Made by a program: the position numbers and the translations under genes. From Roseateles sp. (GTDB lineage Bacteria > Pseudomonadota > Gammaproteobacteria > Burkholderiales > Burkholderiaceae_C): a DNA stretch of 61,916 nt. Below, one piece after another: positions 9,691 to 18,889 of this stretch. Under the pieces are notes generated by a model. That model did not search any database, was not told the DNA's origin, and worked only from the letters and a program-made list of their open reading frames with translations. How positions within the stretch are numbered: the stretch's first letter is position 1; each line of letters begins with the position of its first letter. The stretch spans positions 1 to 61,916 of the forward strand of contig JAFALK010000008.1 of the NCBI GenBank assembly GCA_019234295.1. Reading direction: 5' to 3'.

Positions 9691-10881
9691 ATGCTGATCC
9701 AGTTTTTCCAGACTCTGCGCGCCGCCAAGTTGCCGGTCTCGGTGCGCGAGTTCCTGACCCTGCTCGAAGGGCTGGAGGCCGGCGTGATCGGCGGGCGCGA
9801 GGGCGAGCCGCCACCCCGCATCGACGACTTCTATCACCTCGCGCGCGCCACGCTCGTGAAGGACGAGGCCCACTACGACAAGTTCGACCGTGCCTTCGCT
9901 GCCTACTTCAAGGGCGTGGAACTGCTGACCGATTTCGCCAAGGAGCTGCCCGAGGACTGGCTCAAGAAGCACCTCAACCTCGAGCTGACGCCCGAGCAGA
10001 AGGCCGCCATCGAGGCTATGGGCTGGGACGAGCTGATGAAGACGCTCAAGGAGCGGCTCGAGGAGCAGCACGAGCGCCACGAGGGCGGCAGTCGCTGGAT
10101 CGGCACAGGCGGCACCAGCCCCTTCGGCAACGGTGGCTACAACCCAGCCGGCGTGCGCATCGGGGGCAAGGGCGGCAACCGCTCCGCCCTCAAGGTCTGG
10201 GAGCAGCGCGCCTACCGCGACTACGACGACCAGCTCGAGCTCGGCACGCGCAACATCAAGGTCGCCCTGCGCCGCCTGCGCCGCTTTGCGCGCGAAGGCT
10301 CCGAGCTGGAGCTGGACCTTGACGACACCATTCACAAGACCGCAGCCAACGCCGGCATGCTGGACATCCGCATGCACCCCGAGCGGCACAACAAGGTCAA
10401 GGTGCTGCTGCTGATGGACGTGGGCGGCACCATGGACGAGCACATCCACCGCGTGGAGGAACTCTTCAGTGCCGCCAAGAGCGAGTTCAAGCACCTCGAG
10501 TTCTATTACTTCCACAACTGCGTCTACGACTTCGTGTGGAAGAACAATCGCCGCCGCTTCGCCGAGAAATTTCCGACCTGGGACATCATTCGCAAGTACA
10601 ACCGCGACTACAAACTGATCTTCGTCGGCGACGCAACCATGAGCCCCTACGAGATCTTGCAACCCGGCGGCAGCGTGGAGTACGTGAACGAGGAGCCTGG
10701 CGCCGAATGGCTCGCGCGGCTCACCAACGCCTTCCCCAGGTACGCCTGGATCAACCCCGAACCGGCAGGCGTCTGGCAGTACCGCCAGAGCATCGCCATC
10801 GTCCAGCAGCTCATGCACCAGCGTATGTTTCCGCTCTCGCTGTCCGGTCTCGAAGGGGCGATGCGACTTCTCAGCAAATGA
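9691..10881 (+). CDS. CoxE-like VWA-domain protein (MoxR partner)
   Basis: Protein of 396 aa in the CoxE-like VWA family, usually encoded next to MoxR ATPases and thought to act as the substrate-recognition partner. A helical N-terminal half (MLIQFFQTLRAAKLPVSVRE) and a Gly/Asn-rich linker precede a C-terminal VWA domain. The metal-site loop reads DVGGT from Asp243 instead of the usual DxSxS, so two expected serines are replaced by Gly and Thr. The ATG at 9691 is preferred over one 24 bases upstream because family homology begins there. It sits 10 bases after the peptidase stop and overlaps tamA by 4 bases. Confidence 0.88.
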   Translation: MLIQFFQTLRAAKLPVSVREFLTLLEGLEAGVIGGREGEPPPRIDDFYHLARATLVKDEAHYDKFDRAFAAYFKGVELLTDFAKELPEDWLKKHLNLELTPEQKAAIEAMGWDELMKTLKERLEEQHERHEGGSRWIGTGGTSPFGNGGYNPAGVRIGGKGGNRSALKVWEQRAYRDYDDQLELGTRNIKVALRRLRRFAREGSELELDLDDTIHKTAANAGMLDIRMHPERHNKVKVLLLMDVGGTMDEHIHRVEELFSAAKSEFKHLEFYYFHNCVYDFVWKNNRRRFAEKFPTWDIIRKYNRDYKLIFVGDATMSPYEILQPGGSVEYVNEEPGAEWLARLTNAFPRYAWINPEPAGVWQYRQSIAIVQQLMHQRMFPLSLSGLEGAMRLLSK

Positions 10882-12605
10882 GGGGCCTGAAGGGCCTCCT
10901 TCTCGCCGCCGCGCTGCTGGGCTCGCGTGCGCAGGCGCTGGAATTGCGGATCGAAGCACCGAGCGCGCTCAAGCCCCTGCTGGAGCAGCACATGGACCTG
11001 GCGCGCGTCCTGCGCGAGAAGGTGCAGCTGACCGAGCTGGAGATCGAGCGCCTCTCGGCCGAAGCCCCCGCGCAGGTGCGCGAGCTGCTGCAGACCGAAG
11101 GCTATTTCGATGCCAAGGTCAGTACCAGCCGCGAGGGCGACACCCTGGTCTTCACCGTCGATCCCGGCCCTCGCAGCCGCATCGATTCCCTGAGCTTCGA
11201 ATTCAGTGGCGAGATCAAGGATCAACCCCTGGGCGCGCAGCTGCGCAACAGCTGGGGCCTGCCGGTGGGTCAGGCCTTCACCCAGGCCGCGTGGAGCACC
11301 GCCAAGCTCGAATCGCTGGCCCGCGCCCGCGATGAAGGCTATGCCCGCGCGAGTTGGGAAGACACCGCCGCCAAGGTCGACCCGGCACGCCAGGCCGTGA
11401 GTCTGGCACTCGCCATGGACAGCGGCCCGCTCTACCACCTCGGCGAGCTGCGCATCGAGGGCTTGACCTACCAGTCGGCCGAGATCGTGCAGCGCCTCGC
11501 GGGCTTCAAGCCGGGCACGCCCTACTCCGCCCGCCGGCTGCAGGACTTCCAGGAGCGCTTGCAAAAGACCCAGCTCTTCGACGGTGCCAGCGTGGAGTTG
11601 CAGCCCGAGGACGACAACGCGGCTGCGGCGCCGGTGCTGGTGCGCCTGCGCGAGTCGCCGCGCCAGCAGGCCACGCTGGGCCTGGGCTACCACGCCAACA
11701 CCGGCCAGGGCGTCACCCTCGACTACCTGAATCGTCGGCCTTTAGACCTGCCGATACGCGCCCGCAGCAAGCTGATCTTCAGCCGCGAGCAGCAGGCCGG
11801 CGAGCTTGAGCTGAGTTCGCATCCGCAGCCGGACATGGCGCGCAACCTGGTCTCGGCCCGCGTCGAGGAGGACCGCACGGGCCAGGAGGTGCTGACCAAC
11901 ACCAGTTTTCGTGTCGGCCGCGTCTGGGAATACCAGGGCGCGGGCCACGACGAACGCTTTGTCTACTTCGAGGGCCTGCGCGCCTTGCAGACCACGGGCC
12001 TGGGCCGCGACACCTCCAACGCCCTCAGTGCCAACATCCAGTGGACGCGCCGCCGGCTCGACGACCTCGTCCTGCCAAGCCAGGGCTTGCAGGGCCTGCT
12101 GCTGATTGGCGCCGGGGCGGCCCAAAGCAGTTCGGCCAGCACCGGTCCCTTCGGCCGCGGCCAGTTCAAGTTGCAGGCCTACGACCGGCTCCCCGGCAAC
12201 TGGTACGGCACGGCCCGCATCGAGCTCGATCAGGTGCTGGCCCGATCCGCAGTGGGCGTGCCGCAGGCCCTGCTCTTCCGCGAGGGTGGCGACGACTCCG
12301 TGCGAGGTTATGGTTATCAGGACCTCGGCCCGCGCGTTAATGGCCAGGCCGTGGGCGGCCGCGTCGGCGCCGCCGGCAGCGTGGAGGCGGCCCACGCGCT
12401 CTCGCCTGACTGGCCGCTCGTCTGGGGCGCGGCCTTCGTCGATGCAGGCAACGCGGCCGATCGCTGGAGCAGCTTGCGGCCGCAGTGGGGCGCCGGCCTG
12501 GGCCTGCGCGTGCGCAGCCCGATCGGGCCGTTGCGGCTGGACGTGGCGCGCGGCTTCCAGGCGCATCAGTGGCGGCTGCACTTCTCGGTCGGGGTGGTGC
12601 TGTGA
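10878..12605 (+). CDS. tamA: TamA, outer-membrane BamA-family assembly factor
   Basis: Outer-membrane barrel of the Omp85/BamA superfamily, 575 aa, which with TamB forms the translocation and assembly module. A signal peptide (about residues 1-19, ending AQA) is followed by POTRA-type repeats (for example VRELLQTEGYFDAKV and the AEIVQRLAGFKPGTPYS region) and the C-terminal surface-antigen barrel. The VRGYGYQDLGP stretch matches the conserved R-G-Y loop of the family, and the chain ends in a barrel strand (LHFSVGVVL). The ATG at 10878 overlaps the previous stop. A longer in-frame extension upstream lies inside the VWA gene and is not coding. The tamB start overlaps the stop by 4 bases. Confidence 0.93.
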   Translation: MRGLKGLLLAAALLGSRAQALELRIEAPSALKPLLEQHMDLARVLREKVQLTELEIERLSAEAPAQVRELLQTEGYFDAKVSTSREGDTLVFTVDPGPRSRIDSLSFEFSGEIKDQPLGAQLRNSWGLPVGQAFTQAAWSTAKLESLARARDEGYARASWEDTAAKVDPARQAVSLALAMDSGPLYHLGELRIEGLTYQSAEIVQRLAGFKPGTPYSARRLQDFQERLQKTQLFDGASVELQPEDDNAAAAPVLVRLRESPRQQATLGLGYHANTGQGVTLDYLNRRPLDLPIRARSKLIFSREQQAGELELSSHPQPDMARNLVSARVEEDRTGQEVLTNTSFRVGRVWEYQGAGHDERFVYFEGLRALQTTGLGRDTSNALSANIQWTRRRLDDLVLPSQGLQGLLLIGAGAAQSSSASTGPFGRGQFKLQAYDRLPGNWYGTARIELDQVLARSAVGVPQALLFREGGDDSVRGYGYQDLGPRVNGQAVGGRVGAAGSVEAAHALSPDWPLVWGAAFVDAGNAADRWSSLRPQWGAGLGLRVRSPIGPLRLDVARGFQAHQWRLHFSVGVVL

Positions 12606-15600
12606 AGAAGCGCTGGCTGCTGCTCGCCGCTCCCGTCTTGGTTGCTCCGGCGCTGTTCGCGGCCTGGGCGCTCGACACGGCTGGCGGCAGCGCTTGGCTG
12701 CTGCAGCACATTCCCGGAGTGGAGGTCGACGCAGCGCAAGGCGCGTTGCTCGATGCTTTTTCGGCACGCCGGGTCGATCTCAGCTTCGGCAAAGACCACC
12801 TTCGCATCGACGGCCTGCGTTGGGCCAAGCCGCGCCTGCGCTGGAACTCGCTGAGCTTCGCGCGCCTGGAGGCCGACGAACTCGCCCTCGAATTCGCGCC
12901 CTCCACCACGCCGCCCCAGCCGCCGGACAGCCTCGCCCTGCCGCTCGGCATGAAGCTGGACGTCGGCGAGCTGCGGCTGGCGCGACTGCGCCAAGGCAGC
13001 CTGCTGCTGCAAGATCTTCGCGGCCAGCTGAACCTGGGGCCGACCGAGCATCGCCTGCGGCTCGATCACCTGGGCTGGGAGAAACTGAGCCTCGCCGGCC
13101 TGGCCAGCATCGCCACCACGGGCAGCCAGGCCCTGCAGGCCCGACTCGAGATCAAAGATCCGGACTGGAGCGGGCAGCTGCTCGCGAGCGGCCCCTTGCG
13201 CGAGTTCGGGCTCGACACGAGGCTCGTGCAGAGCGGCCAGAAGCTGGAGGTCTTGGCCAAGGTGCAGCCCTTCTCCACATGGCCCCTGACGGGCCTGCAG
13301 GCTCGCGCGCAGGGGCTCGATCTACATGCCCTGTCCGGCAGACTGCCGCACACGCTGCTGGACGGCGAAGCACAGCTCAGGACGAGCGGGTGGAGCGATC
13401 CCGCCCGCTTGAAGGCCGAGATCCGCAACAAGGCGGCCGGCCGCTGGGACCTGGGCGCCCTGCCCGTGCAAAGCCTCCAGCTCGACGCCGAGGCGCGCCC
13501 CGACGAATGGCAGCACCTGCAGCTGCGCCGCTTCGAGGCGAAGCTGGGCAAGGCCGGCCAGATCACGGGCCATGGCGAGATCGAGCCGGGCCAGCGCTGG
13601 AAGCTGCAGGCCCGACTCATCGACATCCAACCCGAGCAGCTCGACGGCCGCGCTGCCGCCCTGCCCCTGCAAGGGCAGGTGGAGCTGTCCAGCGCCGCAG
13701 GCCAGCCGCTGGCGCTGACGGCAAGCCTCAAAGGCGCTCAAGCCAGCTTGGACTTCGCAGCCGCCATCGACGGCGAGCGCCTGCTGGTGCGCCGTGCCTC
13801 GCTCAGCGCCGGCAAGGCCAGCGCCAGCCTCAGCGGCGAGTTCGCGCACGCGGCCAAGGGCTGGACCTTGAAGGCCGACGCGCAACTCCGCGACCTTGAC
13901 CCACACACCTTTTGGTCTGGCATCGCGAGCACGCAGCTCAGCGGCGAGGGCCACGCGCAGCTTCGCGCGGCGGACGCCCGCCAATGGCCACAGGGCCAGG
14001 CCCGGCTGCAGATCCGGGGCCTGCTCGACGGCGATTTCGGCTATGCAGACGGCGCCTTGCAGGCCCGGCTCACGCGGGGCAGCAATCTGCTGGAGGCCAA
14101 AGGCCAGCTCGCAGGCACACCCCAATCGCCGCAGATCGAGGCGCAGGGCCGGCTGGATGCGCCCCGCCTGTCCGAGTTCAACACCGTGCTCCCCTTCCTA
14201 GACCTGAAGCAAGAGCTCCAAGGCGGTGCCCAGGGCCGCCTGCAAATCGGCAGCAAGGGCCTCGACAGCGAACTGAGCCTGCGCGACGTGAAGCTGGCAG
14301 GCCAGACCCTGCGCGAAGCCAAGGCGGTGCTGCAAGGCACGCTCGCGCAGCACCACGCCAGCCTCACGGCGGCGGGCCTGCTGCGCCCACCAAACAGGAC
14401 CCAATCCTTGGCCGGCAATGCGCGCCTGTCGTTCGACGGTTCGCTGGAGGCCGGGCGTTGGTCCGCGCGCCACCTGAGCCTGCTCGCCCGCCCCGAGGAT
14501 CCCAAGTTGCCGGCCATGATCGCCGCCGACGATCTGGCTCTGACACTGGACTTCAGCGCGGCGCAGGCCCCGCTCGCGGCGCGCTTGGAGCCGGGCAGCG
14601 TCGAACTCGGTGGCGCGCGCTGGCGCTGGAGCCGCCTCGAATGGCTGGCGCCGCGCCAGGCTGCGGGCCTGCCCGAGATCCACGCCGCGCTCGATCTTGA
14701 ACCGCTGGCCTTGGCCCCCTTGCTCGCCCGCTGGCAGCCCGATTTCGGCTGGAGCGGCGACCTGCGCGTGGGCGGGCACATCAAGATCGACAGCCGCGAA
14801 CGGCTGAGCGTGGACGCGCGGCTCGAACGCTTGGGCGGCGACCTGAACGTGACCGACGAATCGCAGCGCAGCAAGCCCCTTGGCATCACCACGGCCAACC
14901 TGCAGCTCAGCGTGCAGGACGGCCTCTGGCGCTTCAGCCCGGAGCTGGCCGGCAGTGGCTGGGGCCGCCTGGGGGGCAGCGTGAGCTTGCGCACGGAAGC
15001 CTTGTGGCCCACGCTGCAGTCGCCGCTCGCCGGCCGCCTCCAGGCCCAGGTGGCCGAGCTGGGTACCTGGGGCGCGCTGCTGCCCGCGGGCTGGCGGCTC
15101 GGCGGCCGCTTCGAGGCTGCGCTGGACCTGGGCGGCGCCCTGGGAGCACCGCGCATCTCGGGCAGCGCCCAAGGGCAGGATCTTTCGGTGCGCCACATGC
15201 TCATGGGCGTGGACCTTGGCAAGGGCGAATTCAAGCTCGCCTTCGACGGCGACAGCGCGAGGCTGGAGCACCTGAGCCTGACCGGTGGCGAGGGCCGCGT
15301 TGAAGCCAGCGGCGAGGCCCGCCTGGGCGAGAGGCCCACCGCCTCGCTGCAGCTCAAGGCGCAGCGCTTCACGGTCATTCAACGCATCGACCGCAGCCTC
15401 GTGGTCACCGGCGATGCCCAGCTGCACCTCGCCCCGAAGGAGCTTCAGCTCGACGGCCAGTTGCGAGCCGACTCAGGTCTCTTCGACTTCTCCAAGGCCA
15501 ACGCGCCCACGCTCGGGGACGACGTGCAAGTGCTGAAGCCGGATGCGCAGGCCCTGCCGGTGCAGGCCGCCACGGCCGAGGCACCGCGCAAGCTGCGCGT

Positions 15601-16306
15601 CAAGCTCTCCCTGGACCTCGGCCGGGACCTGCGGCTGCGCGGCCGTGGCCTCGAGACCCGACTTGCCGGCACGCTGGCCTTCAACCACACAGGCACCAAG
15701 CCGCAGCTGAGCGGGACGGTACGCGCCGAAGGTGGCAGTTATGCCGCTTACGGCCAGAAGCTCGACATCGAGCGCGGAGAGGTCGTTTTCACCGGCGCCT
15801 TTGACAACCCGCGCCTGGACATCCTCGCCGTGCGCCCCGACGTAGACACCCGCGTGGGCGTGCTCATCACCGGTACGGCGCAGGCGCCGCGCATCCAGCT
15901 CTACTCCGAGCCCGACATGAGCGATGGCGACAAGCTCTCCTGGCTGCTGCTGGGCCGCGCCCCCGACGAGTTGGGCCGAGCCGACACCGCCCTGCTGCAG
16001 CGTGCCGCCCTGGCCCTGCTGGCCGGCGAAGGTGAGGGCAGCGCAGCCAAGCTGATCAAGCGACTGGGGCTGGATGACATCTCCGTGCGCCAGACCGACC
16101 AGACCACCAGCGAAGGCGACGTGAAAGACACCATCGTCCATGTAGGCCGCCAGCTCTCGCGCAACTGGTACGTGGCCTACGAGCGCAGCCTCAACGCCAC
16201 CACGGGTAGCTGGCAGCTGATCTACCGCCTTGCGCGGCGCTTCACACTGCGCATGCAGACGGGGGACGACAATGCCGTGGACCTGATCTGGCAGTGGCGC
16301 TGGTAG
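12602..16306 (+). CDS. tamB: TamB, DUF490 translocation/assembly module protein
   Basis: Very large AsmA-like protein (1234 aa) that spans the periplasm as a beta-taco groove; TamB-type proteins are linked to outer-membrane protein assembly and phospholipid transport. One N-terminal membrane anchor (KKRWLLLAAPVLVAPALFAA, about 2-21) is followed by long repetitive beta-rich segments and the conserved C-terminal DUF490 region ending in DLIWQWRW, the typical aromatic end. I start at GTG 12602-12604, which overlaps the tamA stop (GTGA) and leads straight into the anchor. Translational coupling to tamA fits their shared complex. Confidence 0.93.
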   Translation: MKKRWLLLAAPVLVAPALFAAWALDTAGGSAWLLQHIPGVEVDAAQGALLDAFSARRVDLSFGKDHLRIDGLRWAKPRLRWNSLSFARLEADELALEFAPSTTPPQPPDSLALPLGMKLDVGELRLARLRQGSLLLQDLRGQLNLGPTEHRLRLDHLGWEKLSLAGLASIATTGSQALQARLEIKDPDWSGQLLASGPLREFGLDTRLVQSGQKLEVLAKVQPFSTWPLTGLQARAQGLDLHALSGRLPHTLLDGEAQLRTSGWSDPARLKAEIRNKAAGRWDLGALPVQSLQLDAEARPDEWQHLQLRRFEAKLGKAGQITGHGEIEPGQRWKLQARLIDIQPEQLDGRAAALPLQGQVELSSAAGQPLALTASLKGAQASLDFAAAIDGERLLVRRASLSAGKASASLSGEFAHAAKGWTLKADAQLRDLDPHTFWSGIASTQLSGEGHAQLRAADARQWPQGQARLQIRGLLDGDFGYADGALQARLTRGSNLLEAKGQLAGTPQSPQIEAQGRLDAPRLSEFNTVLPFLDLKQELQGGAQGRLQIGSKGLDSELSLRDVKLAGQTLREAKAVLQGTLAQHHASLTAAGLLRPPNRTQSLAGNARLSFDGSLEAGRWSARHLSLLARPEDPKLPAMIAADDLALTLDFSAAQAPLAARLEPGSVELGGARWRWSRLEWLAPRQAAGLPEIHAALDLEPLALAPLLARWQPDFGWSGDLRVGGHIKIDSRERLSVDARLERLGGDLNVTDESQRSKPLGITTANLQLSVQDGLWRFSPELAGSGWGRLGGSVSLRTEALWPTLQSPLAGRLQAQVAELGTWGALLPAGWRLGGRFEAALDLGGALGAPRISGSAQGQDLSVRHMLMGVDLGKGEFKLAFDGDSARLEHLSLTGGEGRVEASGEARLGERPTASLQLKAQRFTVIQRIDRSLVVTGDAQLHLAPKELQLDGQLRADSGLFDFSKANAPTLGDDVQVLKPDAQALPVQAATAEAPRKLRVKLSLDLGRDLRLRGRGLETRLAGTLAFNHTGTKPQLSGTVRAEGGSYAAYGQKLDIERGEVVFTGAFDNPRLDILAVRPDVDTRVGVLITGTAQAPRIQLYSEPDMSDGDKLSWLLLGRAPDELGRADTALLQRAALALLAGEGEGSAAKLIKRLGLDDISVRQTDQTTSEGDVKDTIVHVGRQLSRNWYVAYERSLNATTGSWQLIYRLARRFTLRMQTGDDNAVDLIWQWRW

Positions 16307-16342
16307 GGCCCATCTCTGCAGGCCGTCCAATGTCGGCGCAGT

Positions 16343-18889
16343 TCAGGGCGCTGCCGGCAACTCGATCCGGTAGTCACCCGGCTCCACGCAATAGCGCAGC
16401 AGCCAACCGCCGCTGGGGCCCAATGACGCCTGTCCGGCCGGCACTTGCGTGGCGAACGCCCTGACGGCGCCGGTCATGTGCGTCTCATGCGGCTCGGCGG
16501 CGCCCGGCATCCACAGCGTCAGCTTGCAAGCGGCTGGGCCGACGGCACCGCGCCATTGCCCGCGCAGGACCAGCCTGTGCCCCTCCTGGCTCAACTGCGC
16601 GCCCGCAGCCGGCACGCTGCGCAGCGCGGCCCGGCTCAGCGGGCCGGCGATGGCGCGCTGCGTGCCGATCTCCTGCATCTGTGGGCAACGCCACTGGCGC
16701 AGATTGCCGGCCACGGGGCCCGGCCAAACATGCGGATCGCTGCAACCCTGCTTCCAGACCCAGAAAGCCGAACCGATGTGCTCGGCCGCCTCGGCGGCGA
16801 GCTGGCGGTCCAGCAGCGGCGCCTCGCGCTCGGGCGACTTGAAGAAGCCCCATTCGCCGATCCACAAAGGCATGCCGAGCCGGCGCGCCGCGGCCAGCGC
16901 CAACTCATAGCCGTGTTCAATCGAGACGAAGTTGACGCCCAGGTCCTGGTCGGAGGTGATGGACTCGTTGTAGAGATGCGGGGCGAAGACGAGCTGGGTA
17001 TCGCTCGTGAAGTCGCGCGGCGGCAGGTTGTCCAACCCGAACCCGCTCCAGAAGATGCTCGGCTCGATGAAGACCGGATGCGCATAGCCGCCCGGCTCGT
17101 GGCCTTCAGCCGCACGGATCGCGGCGATCGCGCGGGCATGGTAGTTGGCGAGCAGCAGGGTCGAGGCGATCGGCGGCGTCTCGGCGAAATTGGGCTCGTT
17201 GAGCAGGTCGTAGCCGACCACGGTCGTGTCGTCGGCGAAGGCGCCGGCCAGCGTCGCCCATGCCTGCACGAGATGGCCTTGGATGCCCTCGCGGTCCATG
17301 TAGAAGGACTGGAAGGCCCGCGAGACGTTGGGGGCCATGTCGCGGCCGGTGACCTGGCAGGGATCGGTGCCGTCGGTCAATGTGGCCCAGGCCGGCGCCC
17401 CGTCCCAGCCGGTCATCGGATCGGCGCCAGGGCGGCAATGGGTGCCGGCCGGCGCGTTCACATGCACGCCCCAGCCGTCCTGGTGCACGTCGAGCAACAC
17501 GTAGACGCCATGGGCGCGCGCCCAGTCGACGGCCTGGCGGATGCGCGCCAGATAGCCGACCGAGACCTGGCCCGGTTGCGGTTCGAGCAGCGACCAGGAC
17601 AGCGTCAAGCGCACGACGTTCATACCCAGCGCCGCCATGTCGGCGAAGTCCTGCTCGACAAGTGGCAGCGCACTCGGCAGGGCCGGATCGCGCCGAAAAT
17701 ATTCGCCGAGCTGGTTGACGTTGACGCCATGGAGCACGGCGATGGCGCCCTGGGCGTCAACGAGGCGCGGGCCGCTCTCGGTCGTGGCCACATGCAGCGG
17801 CGCCAGGCCCGAGGCCTGGGCCGGCAGCTCGGATGCCGGCAATGCCGGCAATGCGGGCGTCTGAGCGTCAAAGCGGCTGGCCAGGCCGGCCGTGATCAGC
17901 AGGGCCACCAGCCACAGTCCCCAGCTCGCGTGGGGCCAGCGGCGAACGCGAATCAGCCCGGCCAGCCAAGTCGCCAGCGCCGCCAGCAAGGCCAGCACCA
18001 GGGCGAAGCCGCCAGCCTCCAAGGCTCGCGCCACGAAAGCCGGCACGGTCCAGAGCTCGCGACCCGCGGCGCTCGAGGCATGGGCAAGACTCAGGCCCTG
18101 CACGATCAGCAGCAACAGGCTCGCGGCCACGCTGGCGCAGCCGGCCGACCACAGACGCGCCGCCAGCGGCAGCTGCGCGTCTCGGCGCAGGCCGAACAGC
18201 CACAGCACGGCGCCGACCAGTGCCAGCCCGACCAGGGCCTGCCAGACACCGGCCGCCGGCGTCGGCGCGATCAGGAGTTCGCCGGCATAGGCATAGCCGA
18301 GCGGCGAGCCCTGCCACCAATGCGCCGCCAGCCAGGGGCCGAGCAGAGCCAGCAGCAGCAGGGCAAGTTCGACGCCAAGCCCAACCGGTACCGCCTCGGT
18401 GTCTGCAGGCCGCTGGCGGTCCTCGATGCGCGGCGCGGCGCAGGCGCCCACCAGCGCCGGAAGCAGGCCCAGCAGCGCCATCTTCATCACCGTGTAGCCG
18501 CAGCTCCAGAGCACAAAGGCGAGGCTCGAAGCGATCGGCAGCACATAGGTCTTGTTAGAGACCATGGGCGTCAGCAGGGCCACGCCCGTGATCACCGTGG
18601 CCCCGGCGCTGGCGAGCAGGATCACGGCCCAGAGCTTGAAGCCTCGACGCCACCACGCCTGCTTGGGCAGCGAAAGCACGGCGCGGCCGCCGGCCCAGGC
18701 CAGGCCCAGCAACAGCGGGAGCTGCACGACATAGGGCAGCCACCACCACCAGAGCGCGATCGGGTGGCCGGTCCAGCCGATGGGCGCGAACAGACCCGAG
18801 GGATCGGCCGCGGCGCCAGCGATCAGCACCAGCGCCAGGACCAGCAACATCGCGCGAACGCCGAGCGCGGGTGAGCGCTTCATCATCAC
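16343..18889 (-). CDS. Polytopic membrane protein fused to a GH5 (endoglycoceramidase-like) glycoside hydrolase
   Basis: An 848-aa two-part protein. Roughly the first 350 residues hold about eight or nine membrane helices with no family I can name. Residues about 365-760 are a GH5 TIM barrel: LHGVNVNQLGEYFR, a VRLTLSWS strand, LLDVHQDGWG, then the acid/base Glu565 in YDLLNEPNF and the nucleophile Glu679 in WIGEWGFF. The GWDGAPAWATLTDG segment recalls the endoglycoceramidase-like GH5 subfamilies that cleave sugar-lipid linkages. A beta-rich tail follows. The start overlaps the GH2 stop by 4 bases, so it is the last gene of the glycan operon. The catalytic domain should face the periplasm. Fusion of a polytopic domain to GH5 is uncommon. 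Confidence 0.85.
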   Translation of the reverse strand: MMMKRSPALGVRAMLLVLALVLIAGAAADPSGLFAPIGWTGHPIALWWWWLPYVVQLPLLLGLAWAGGRAVLSLPKQAWWRRGFKLWAVILLASAGATVITGVALLTPMVSNKTYVLPIASSLAFVLWSCGYTVMKMALLGLLPALVGACAAPRIEDRQRPADTEAVPVGLGVELALLLLALLGPWLAAHWWQGSPLGYAYAGELLIAPTPAAGVWQALVGLALVGAVLWLFGLRRDAQLPLAARLWSAGCASVAASLLLLIVQGLSLAHASSAAGRELWTVPAFVARALEAGGFALVLALLAALATWLAGLIRVRRWPHASWGLWLVALLITAGLASRFDAQTPALPALPASELPAQASGLAPLHVATTESGPRLVDAQGAIAVLHGVNVNQLGEYFRRDPALPSALPLVEQDFADMAALGMNVVRLTLSWSLLEPQPGQVSVGYLARIRQAVDWARAHGVYVLLDVHQDGWGVHVNAPAGTHCRPGADPMTGWDGAPAWATLTDGTDPCQVTGRDMAPNVSRAFQSFYMDREGIQGHLVQAWATLAGAFADDTTVVGYDLLNEPNFAETPPIASTLLLANYHARAIAAIRAAEGHEPGGYAHPVFIEPSIFWSGFGLDNLPPRDFTSDTQLVFAPHLYNESITSDQDLGVNFVSIEHGYELALAAARRLGMPLWIGEWGFFKSPEREAPLLDRQLAAEAAEHIGSAFWVWKQGCSDPHVWPGPVAGNLRQWRCPQMQEIGTQRAIAGPLSRAALRSVPAAGAQLSQEGHRLVLRGQWRGAVGPAACKLTLWMPGAAEPHETHMTGAVRAFATQVPAGQASLGPSGGWLLRYCVEPGDYRIELPAAP

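Noticed and set aside
10536..10877. N-terminal extension of TamA
   Set aside because: The extension lies wholly inside the VWA gene in another frame and reads as Arg-rich nonsense; the ATG at 10878 leads directly into a signal peptide.
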